From assembly GCA_963922205.1 (NCBI GenBank), contig CAWUHX010000114.1, positions 62,001-126,000 on the forward strand: DNA of 64,000 nucleotides, in the 5' to 3' direction. The notes under the pieces were generated by a model. The model was given only the letters and a program-made list of their open reading frames with translations, had not been told where the DNA came from and searched no databases. Shown piece after piece: positions 46,784 to 55,114 of this stretch. Made by a program: the position numbers and the translations under genes. Position 1 is the first letter of the stretch. Each line of letters opens with the position of its first letter. The DNA comes from Romanomermis culicivorax. Lineage: Eukaryota; Nematoda; Enoplea; Mermithida; Mermithidae.

Positions 46784-46880
46784 GGCTTAGGCTTAGGCTT
46801 GGGCTTAGGCTTAGGTTCACGCTTAGGCTTAGGATTAGGTTTAGTCTTAGGTTTAGACTTAGGCTTAGGCTTGGGCTTAG
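46784..46880 (+). repeat. Interstitial telomere-like tract (TTAGGC)n, left part
   Basis: Sixteen consecutive hexamers in register, seven exactly GGCTTA and the rest mostly one or two changes away. The tract resumes at 49790 after an inserted element. TTAGGC is the nematode telomere repeat. ORFs of Leu-Gly repeats across it are artefacts of the hexamer. Confidence 0.85.
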
Positions 46881-46884
46881 CAGC

Positions 46885-48222
46885 CAGGCCCGTAGCGAGG
46901 GGGGTAGGGGGGCATGCCCCCCTCTGTGGAGATTTGAATTTTTTTTAAATAAATTTTGGGGATCGGATACAGAAAAGATACATTTTGGTGCATTTTATAA
47001 GGTCATAATCTCAAAATTTTTCGGCGCTTCGCGCCGATTATAACATTAATAATCATTATTATGCATTACTAACCCCTGGCGCGGCTTTTAGCATGTCTAC
47101 CTTCATTTATCATATAATCTATAATAGTTTTCATCATCTTGAACGTATTATCTCATGTTTTCATTGGTAATCTTCAATATTTTATCATGATATTTAATGA
47201 AGATTCGCATTTTTTCATTTTGAGAAAGATCAATACGTCAAGTCTCTAAGCTTTTTGATGCAATTATTTCTTTTCTAACGTAAAATCAATTCAAATGCTT
47301 CATGGAAATATCTTTCGGAAATTTATACTCTGCTTACTCATATATTTTCGACCAAGTATGAGAGTTTACAAATAAATTATACTGGTTTTAAAATTTTTCA
47401 AGTAAAATTCTAGAAATTACGACTTTTGAACACAAAATTCAAATCTAATTCTTGAAATAAATGTTTGGAAAATTGATTTTCCAGCGTCGCAGAATATCAA
47501 TACCCAAAAAATTTTTCCGGCGCTACGCGCCGGAAGGATTAACATTCCTTTTGGGTTCTCACTTGTCGTCATAGAAGACTTGACCATCGATTTCTCATGT
47601 AATTCAAAATCATTATGCTTTTGGATAGTTTGCTTGAAAGTTTGTTCCAATGCTTGTAAATTAGAATTGAAACTCGAAAATTTCAATTTTTTCCTCAATT
47701 TTAATGAATTAACGGGTCTGAAAACACCAGAAGGCTTGAAAAAGCTCGAAAACACGTAAATAGAGCGTCTGTGAGCATTTTTGAGCGAAAAAAACGACTT
47801 CGGGAAAATGGGGGAAAAAATTTTGATCCCTTTCCCCATTTGGGGAAAAGGCCCGGGGGAAAAAACAGTGATTTGGGATCTTTTCTTTTGTGAACCAAAA
47901 TTTTGAAATGTGGAGAAAAAATTTGGGCTTGGTTCACATTGAGGAAAATTTTTTTCAGTCAAAAAAAGAGCTGGAAATACATTTTTAGACGTTTAGAGAC
48001 GAAAAAACGCGAAAAATTTTTGGTGCTTCGCGCGGATAATCTACTCAAAATTCAGAAAAAATTTTTTATCCCAAATATGTCTGTGTTATAGCTCATTTTG
48101 TAGAGCTTGTCGAGATGCGCTCGAATCTGCATTCAGATTTTTTCTATCACTAATATTGGCTGAGATATTGGCCCTGAAAAAAAGTGTGCCCCCCTCTGGG
48201 AAAAATCCTGGCTACGGGCTTG
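46885..48222. mobile_element. hAT element, CAGGCCCGTAGC ends
   Basis: Ends CAGGCCCGTAGCGAGG and (inward) CAAGCCCGTAGCCAGG with a perfect 8-bp TSD, TTAGCAGC, at 46877-46884 and 48223-48230. Same family as 35895-36096. It contains a CCCCA-word copy (about 46950-47873) that lacks the LINE and so serves as its empty site. Confidence 0.9.
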
Positions 48223-48419
48223 TTAGCAGCACAGTTATTTTTTTCCTCAATCGATCATTGCTGAGGGAGTTTTTTTGAAATTGAGGTAAATTTTTTTGTA
48301 CTTAGGTACCGATTTGAGGAAAATTTTTTTGCTGGTTTCCTGTTCGGAGGTGCATTTTTCGCGTTATAAAATTGAAAACTGTTGAAATTTTCCGGCGCTT
48401 CCGCGCGCGGATTTTAATT

Positions 48420-48697
48420 AAGGTAAAGTAGGGCGACTTTGATCAGAGTATGGCATTTGATAACTATTTGAGATCAGCAGGTCCTCAACCTCACAGCAGG
48501 GGTTGTCTGCACAGCAAAAATGACCTGCTGATCATACCTGTAAGACCTCCGACCAGTTGGGGGGGGGGGGGGGTAGAAAAAAGTCGAAATTTTTTCCAAA
48601 AAAGGCCAAAAAACACTTTTTTGCAAACTTTTTCAATTTTTTCCAAACTGGGGGGAAGGGTTTGGATGATGTTGGGTACATAGTCACCCCACTTTAC
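48420..48697. mobile_element. MITE with AAGGTAAAGTNGGG ends, carrying a hAT fragment
   Basis: Inverted ends AAGGTAAAGTAGGGCGAC / GTCACCCCACTTTACCTT. Inside it, CATACCTGTAAGACCTCC onward is an inverted, right-truncated copy of 40332-40543. A 12-bp inverted repeat (GATCAGCAGGTC) flanks 48485-48524. Confidence 0.65.
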
Positions 48698-49789
48698 CTT
48701 ATTTAATAACTTTTCTTTTATTCCAATGCGCATTTAGAAAATATTTTCTAGCTAATGCTTATATAGCTTTTAATTAATTATCAAGATATTATGAATAAAT
48801 GTTTGATCCTTTGTCGTTTTTTTGAGAATTTGACGAAAAGCAAGATTTTTCTCGGTTATTTTCCCAAGGTCTTTTTTGCGGTCTTTAAAAAGATTTCGAC
48901 ATTTGTGTGATTAAAACATTTTGAGTCCAAGTGGAAATTCTTGCTGGTTGAAGAATCAAAATTCTTGGTTGTTTTCCTAGTTTTTGAATTGTAGTCTGTT
49001 CGACTGAAAATTCATTGGATTCACTAAAAAATTAAACCTTCTGTCTAGAAAATAAAACCTGAAAAGGTTCATATTCCAGCGTTCTAGAATATCAAAATCC
49101 CAGAAAAATTTTCGGCGCTGGGCGCCGAACAAGTCACTCATACCAATCTTTTCATTTTCTTATTAAAACTCAGAAAATTTGCTTTTAGAAGCCTAAAACC
49201 GACGCGAATCGCATGAAATAGAAGAATCTTGGTGGTTTTTCCGATAAACATAAGCTAATTTATTGATTTTAAAGTGAACACCCAAAAATTTATCTGTGTA
49301 ACCAAAATTTTTTCCTAGATTGCACATTGGAACCTGTGCATGCTAGAAAAACTGTGGTCAAGTTCATACCTTTATGTCAGATTGTCAGCTGTTCAGAACC
49401 AGTTTTAAAATTTTATTCTTCATTGTTATCTTTTTATCAAAGTTTGCTGTTTGATTTACTTGTTATGTTAAAATTAGGTTGTTTCATGTCGTCGAAGAAA
49501 TATAAGAAATAAAGATTATGCCGTTGAATTATTCACTTGTTTGGCTCATGTAAACTCACTTGAATATTTATTTACAAGCAGGTCATAGTTCGAGACCTTT
49601 TGCAAAAAAAATGTCGGTTTTCCGGCGGGCTAAGTTGCAAGTTAATGTGAAACGTTCAAAAAACACATCAGAAATGATTTTGAGCGATTTTTAAGCAGGG
49701 AAACTAAAAAATTGATTTTTCCCCATGAGGAAAAAATTTTTGGGGTTTTTCCTCAAATGCGGCATAAAGTGTTCAGCAAAAAAACACTG

Positions 49790-49816
49790 GGGCTTAGGCT
49801 TGGACTCACGGTTAGG
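49790..49816 (+). repeat. Telomere-like tract, right remnant
   Basis: GGGCTTAGGCTTGGACTCAC then GGTTAGG continues the register of 46784-46880 once the intervening element is removed. Outside the tract, TTGGTCGAGAAAATTT (near 46733) and AATTTTTCGACCAA (near 49830) are inverted, so the array lies inside a palindromic unit. Confidence 0.6.
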
Positions 49817-49931
49817 AAGGAGTAGACTACAATTTTTCGACCAATCAAATTAAAGATATGAAATTTTTCGACTAATCAAATTGATGACAATTGACGCAAT
49901 GCTTTGTTCCAATTTCTTCCTGTTTTTATGC

Positions 49932-50766
49932 CAGTGTTTTTTTGTTTGCCAAAACATGGTTTTTGGCACCAAAAAATTTGGATTGGCACAAAATTTTTTG
50001 AGCGTTTGTGCCAATTGGCACAAATTTTTTGACTGGTTTAAGGCTAAATTTCCATTTTTTTTAGTCATTTCTAGGGGTCGAAAACGCAAAATTTTCTTGG
50101 CGCTTCGTGCCGAATCAAGGGATATAATTACTGACTTACTTTTATTTGTGTCGAACGCGAGCGAATTTCCTTCGAATAGTATGTTTTTATTATCGCAACA
50201 GACTTTGAGATTACCAATGACGGGTAAATGAATTGAGATTGTTAACTTCCTATGTTCATTCAGTGGCATTGAGAACCGAAATTTTTATTTTTGGTGTCTG
50301 ATTCTAACAGAAAAATTGACATTGTTGGCACAATTTTTCAGCCAAAAATTTACGCGACACAACTTATAGACTTCCTTAATTTAATCTCTCCATCCTTGTA
50401 AAGAAGAAATTCGCAGCTGAAAATTGGAATATAAACTTCATTATAACTTACTTTATATAAACATGAATAAAATATCTGAATTCTCTCAGCATTTGATTTT
50501 TTTCTGAATCATACAATTCGTTTTCCCGATCAACTTCTCTTATCTCACTTACGTGGTTAGGTAAAATGAGGCAGGCACAATTTTTGTGCAAATTAGTGCG
50601 TTGAAAGTATCTTATCTTTAGTTATATGTTTTTATAAAGCTTTCGGCATAAAACTTTTTAAAGGTTTTCAGTATGTTTAAGGCTGAAAAATTTTTTTGTG
50701 CCATTGACATATTTTTTTTGGCCCTTTGTGCCAATTGGCACGAATGTTTGTGCACAAAAAACACTG
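49932..50766. mobile_element. GTGCC-word hAT element, copy 4 (inverted)
   Basis: 835 bp from CAGTGTTTTTTTGTTTGCC to TGTGCACAAAAAACACTG, perfect 8-bp TSD TTTTATGC at 49924-49931 and 50767-50774. Opposite orientation to copies 1-3; GC hairpin (degenerate) at 50098, 166 bp from its hairpin-side end. Confidence 0.92.
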
Positions 50767-50779
50767 TTTTATGCCCAGT

Positions 50780-51420
50780 TTTTTACATATTTAAGTGAGT
50801 TTACATGAGCCAAGCAAGAGAATAATTCAACGGCATAATCTTCATTTCTTATATTTCTTTGACGACATGAAACAACTACTAATTTTGACGTAAGTAAATC
50901 AAACAGTAAACTTTGATAAAAAGATAAAAATGAAAAATAAAATTTTAAAACTGATTCGACAATCTGACATAAAAGTATGAACTCGGGCTTTTTTTGCACA
51001 GGCCAGGTTGCAATGTGCAACGTGGGGAAAAATTTTGGTTGCACTGTTAAATTTTTGGTTGCTCACTCTGAAAGCGATAAATTAGCTTAATTTTATCGGA
51101 AGAACCACCAAAAGCCAGTTTTCTTCTATTTCATTCGATTCGCGCCGGTTTTAGGCTTTTAAAACCAAATTTTCCGAGTTTTGAAGAGAAAATGAAAAGA
51201 TTGGTATGATTAACTTGTTCGGCGCGTAGCGCTGAAAATTTTTCTCTGATTTTTGTATTCTAGAACGCTTGAAAATGAACCTTTTCAGCTTTTATTTCCT
51301 AGACAGAAGGTTTAATTTTACAGTGAATTTAATGAATTTTCAGTCGGGCAGACTAGAATTCAAAATATTGGGAAAGCAACCAACAAGTTCGATTCTTCAA
51401 CCGGCAAGAATTCTCACTTG
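50780..51420. repeat. Repeat B, inverted copy, with repeat fragments to 51830
   Basis: Inverted relative to 49190-49560 over the GTAAACTCACTTGAATAT, CATTGTTATC and TTTTATCAAAG segments. It retains the uninterrupted order around 51220-51290 used to recognise the insertion at 29087. A fragment of the CATACCTG MITE follows at about 51420-51500. Confidence 0.55.
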
Positions 51421-51839
51421 GAAAAAAGTGGCTTTTTTGGCCTTTTTAGGGAAATTTTCGAAATTTTTTTGACTTTTTTGGACCGACCTCTTACAGATAT
51501 GGGTATTGGGAACCGAAATTTTTCTTTTTGATGTTCGATTCGAACAGAAAAATTGACATTGTTGGCACAATTTTTCAGCCAAAAATTTACGCGACGCGGT
51601 ATTCGACTTGATTTTTTCAGGAGAAGCAATTCTAGACATCTTCAATTTAATCTTTACATCGTTGTTAAAAAGAAATTCGTAGCCGAAAAAGAAAAATATA
51701 AACTTCCTGAAAAATTTTATAAAAATATCTGGATTCTCGCAGCATTCGATTTCTTTTCGAATCGTATAAACCGTTTTCTCGATCAGTTTCATTGACATGC
51801 TTAAATAAAATAGGGGTGGCGCGATTTTCATGCAAAATT

Positions 51840-52600
51840 ACAAATATGCAAATTTAGCCGAAATCTACTTCAGCATAACGAAGGCAAGACTGCTATAAAT
51901 CTTCAGCCATGACCGGAAGGCTCTGCACAGAATCAAAACAAAACTTTGAGCAGATTAGTGCAACTGAATTCACTTGTTCTGATGATTTATGATAAAAACT
52001 TAGTAAACCCTCCTACCTGAGACCCTGGATACCCTGTCTAGTCAGACGAAGATGTCCGAACGTCCCCTGAACTTTTTGAAGATTGTTTTTTATCTTTATG
52101 CATATTATGTATAATGGAGTTCTTGTTTTTTACACACCGATCCCCTGCCACCATCTCGATCACAAGTCCGAGGACTCTCCCTCCATGGAAAATTCTTGCC
52201 GTGCATGTCTGTAACTAAGGCATAGGATTTTTTAACAAAAAACGCCTCGTTGATAAATCGCAAAAAAATTGATTTCCTTGACGTAGAAAAAGACAGCGTT
52301 GGTGGTTTTTTCCCGCATGACATTAATGTCGGCATCTCGAATGTTGTAATCCTAAGTACTCTAGTCTGTTTGATAAATGACAAACGCTAATCTTTCTACC
52401 ATCTGCAGGTACAATTTTCTTGCAGTTTATTTTTGAAGCGCCTCGCATTTTTCGAGATTTTTTTAGATCTATTTTAACAAACGAAAAATCGCTTCTTAGT
52501 TTGTCGTTACAGTGATGAATATTTTATTCTGTCAAACAAAAATTGGTTGCCTTAATTACCGCTTCAATTTGTGATATTTAAGTTTCGTTGACTCTTTGTA
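51840..52600. other. Region upstream of IMP3
   Basis: No delimited repeat or gene recognised. A minus-strand ORF (52105-52383) has no family signal. The IMP3 start is preceded by TATTTAAG at 52575-52582, a possible trans-splice acceptor. Confidence 0.35.
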
Positions 52601-52604
52601 CATA

Positions 52605-53708
52605 ATGAGGAAATTACGCTTCCACGAGAAGAAACTTTTGAAAAAAGTAGACTTCGTTAATTGGTCCTTGGATAATAATATCCACGAAACAAAAATAATC
52701 GGTCGTTATCGATTGAAAAACCATGACGAATATACGACCTATAACAAATTGTCGAGAGAAATTCGAGAATTGGCTCGTAAAATTAAGGAAATTAATCCAA
52801 AATCGCCGTTTCGCACTCAGGCGACGCAACAACTATTGGAAAAACTATATTCAATGGGTTTAATACCAACCAAACAAAGTTTAGAGTTAGCTGATTCAGT
52901 TACGGCATCTTCGTTTTGCAGGTTTGTAGGAAATTTTACCGCTTAAATTGTTCTGCGTCATTGCTTGAAACTCTTATTATTTTTGAAATTTTGTCAAACC
53001 TCAAAGCGTTATTTGCTCAATTTTTCCTTCCAAATAATAAATTTCAATATCGCAAATATTTTTTTGCTCGATACATTCGATTCAGATTTTTTCGAACTTA
53101 ATTGCCATTTTAGGAGACGTTTACCCGTCGTAATGGTCCGAAGTCATATGGCCGAGAATTTACAAGCGGCGACTAAATTCGTACAACACGGACACGTTCG
53201 GGTCGGGCCAGAGGTCGTTCTAGATCCGGCTTTCCTTGTTACAAAGTAAATTTCCTATTTGGCGTTTTTAAATTCTGAAATTTTTCGTGGCGAGCCAAAA
53301 GGATCCGAGTATAAACGAGTACAATGTGTTAATTCCTTTTGCGTATGGGCTTTCAAGTCCATAATACTTTTAAAGCCTACAATTTTTAAAATCCATGGAC
53401 GAATGCTCAAATTTCCTTCAAAGTTATTGTTCACACGAATCGAAATTATAAACGCATTGAAAATTAGATCCATTAATTCGAATTTGATTCCTTAAATTTC
53501 TATCATCAAATGTCTGACCTTAGATAGAGAAAATCTTAGTCGAAAAAACCAATTAAGAAATATTTAAAAACCAAAAAACGTTTTAATTCCAAGAATTTTT
53601 CATCACAGGTCATTGGAGGACTTTATCACTTGGACAAACGGATCGGCGATCAGAAAGCACGTTATGGAATATAACGACGAACGCGATGATTTCGATTTGG
53701 ACGCCTGA
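52605..53708 (+). CDS. IMP3: U3 small nucleolar ribonucleoprotein IMP3
   Basis: Exons 52605-52921, 53114-53245 and 53609-53708 join in phase to 182 residues; the human protein, from memory, is 184. IMP3 binds U3 snoRNA within the SSU processome in the nucleolus and promotes U3/pre-rRNA pairing for 18S maturation. The N terminus MRKLRFHEKKLLKKVDF is the family signature, followed by YNKLSREIRELARKI, then VTASSFCRRRLPVVM. An S4-type RNA-binding segment, LQAATKFVQHGHVRVGPEVV then DPAFLVTK, spans the second splice. The conserved C terminus is EYNDERDDFDLDA. Both intron phases split Arg or Lys codons cleanly. AATAAA lies 30 nt after the stop. Very high confidence. Confidence 0.97.
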
Positions 53709-53737
53709 AGAATTTTATCGCTGTCAATTTTTTTCAA

Positions 53738-53743
53738 AATAAA
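53738..53743 (+). promoter_or_regulatory. Poly(A) signal of IMP3
   Basis: AATAAA, 30 nt after the IMP3 stop and about 95 nt before an AG acceptor that could begin the next cistron. Confidence 0.6.
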
Positions 53744-53867
53744 ATTTTTCTTTATAAATTTGTTTTTATCAACTGTAAATTGGTAACAAGAGTCACGACT
53801 TTATTTTACTCTTTCTCGCAATTTTCCTCCTATGTAGGTCAAAAATCGTTCAGGATTTTTGAATATT

Positions 53868-54059
53868 ATGATGGTCGTGCAATTATCGGTTTCACCTCTA
53901 CTCAGCGAAACTCAATACAGGGATTCTCAAATGAGCGAGGTCTCAGAACAAACTCCCAAAATAGCGAATTTTCAAAAAATCTTTAGTACGGAATTGTGCG
54001 GGGTGGACGGTTTGGTGCATGGCTTGTTTGGTCCTCCATTTCGATCTGTTGGATGCTAG
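53868..54059 (+). CDS. Possible second cistron after IMP3, unknown product
   Basis: A T/C-rich AG acceptor (TTTTCCTCCTATGTAG, ending 53837) is followed after 30 nt by ATGATGGTCG. The frame runs 63 codons (MMVVQLSVSPLLSE, then SEQTPKIANFQKIFSTELCG) to TAG. A splice donor before the stop is possible (GGG|GTGGAC), so this may be only a first exon. Position and spacing suggest trans-splicing as a downstream operon gene. The product is not recognised. The alternative overlapping frame (53996-54241) is membrane-like but T-rich and probably intronic. Confidence 0.3.
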   Translation: MMVVQLSVSPLLSETQYRDSQMSEVSEQTPKIANFQKIFSTELCGVDGLVHGLFGPPFRSVGC

Positions 54060-54499
54060 ATGTCGCACATTTTGGTACCATCGCCAGATTTCTGATATTA
54101 TTGCTCTATAGCATTGTTTTCATGACATTACAGCTTTTTATTCTGGTTTGTTTATTATTGACGTATCTGCATGCATGTTTTTTGTTTCTCTTTTCCTTCA
54201 CTGACACTTATTTTCAACCACTTTTTGTTATTTTTGTTTAATTTTTTACTTACTTTTTATTATTATTTTACTTTTCGTTTCTTTGTTATTTTGCAAAAAC
54301 GTTTTTTTGACAGATAATTTTTTTGTGATTTTGGAATGGTCCATTCGTACCAACCGCAACTGCAGCACGAAAGCATGTGAAACTTAGGTGGCCAAATGAG
54401 GCTGAAAATAGACTTATCAACTTGAAAAAATGATTTCAGTATACCTAATTTGCATATTTATTATAAAAATGACGTTAGTGTTTACTCTAATGCATGGAA

Positions 54500-54622
54500 C
54501 TTTTTACTATTCGCTGTATTGAGATTCGCTTTTTTGAGAATCGCTGTTTTGAGACTTCGCTGTAATGAGAATTGCTGTATTGAGACTTCGCTGTTTTGGA
54601 TTTCGCTGTATTGGGGACACGC
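54500..54622. repeat. Degenerate short tandem repeat (TTCGCTGTATTGAGA type)
   Basis: About seven imperfect units of 16-17 bp built on TCGCTGT(A/T)TTGAGA. No coding signal. Confidence 0.65.
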
Positions 54623-55114
54623 CCAATTATCAATAATGTCGAAGCTTCGAGGGATTCTAGGTTTTGATCGATATCAACGATGAGATTTCAACTACAGTTT
54701 TCGTTTCAATGTAATTGTTGTTGTCCACTGAGTGTTTGTGAGATATTGCGCCAAAACAGTTCTTCAAAATATACAGCGAGGTCTGCCACCTTACAGTTTC
54801 TGTTGATTTTCAAAACATGCAAAATCTGCTTTGCTTATCAAGGTCGAAAGGTTGTCACATAAATAACGTTATCCAGTTGTATCTCATTCGTGTGAATTTC
54901 TGTACTGCCATCAAAGTTTTTACAGTAGGATTTTGTAAAAGTTAATTTGAGTAGGGTGACAAATTTTCAGTCCTTAAAGATGTGAAATACTTCTGCTTTC
55001 CACTCTGAACACTTCTAAGTAAAAAAAAACATTTCTAGAAAAAACAACTTTCACATAACATAAGTTTAAGAAGCATTTCAAGAAAACCATACTATAGGTA
55101 TGCAGTATATATAT

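Larger units (their letters stand above)
46881..49789. mobile_element. hAT element inserted in the telomere-like tract
   Basis: The right end AAAAAAACACTG and a left end CAGC..ACAGTTATTTTTTTCC (split by the element at 46885) are bounded by GGGCTTAG at 46873-46880 and 49790-49797, an 8-bp duplication of the telomere-like target. CCTCA-type words occur near both ends. The left end rests on the TSD and is less certain than the right. It contains 46885-48222, about 48420-48697 and repeat B. Confidence 0.65.

Noticed and set aside
46613-46948. ORF with long Leu-Gly repeats (and overlapping Arg-Leu frame)
   Set aside because: It is the translation of the TTAGGC-like hexamer array; every frame gives a two-residue repeat.
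49327-51044. Short ORFs of about 61 and 91 codons with similar text
   Set aside because: They are inverted copies of dispersed repeat B and share the same stop-free stretch by descent, not coding constraint.
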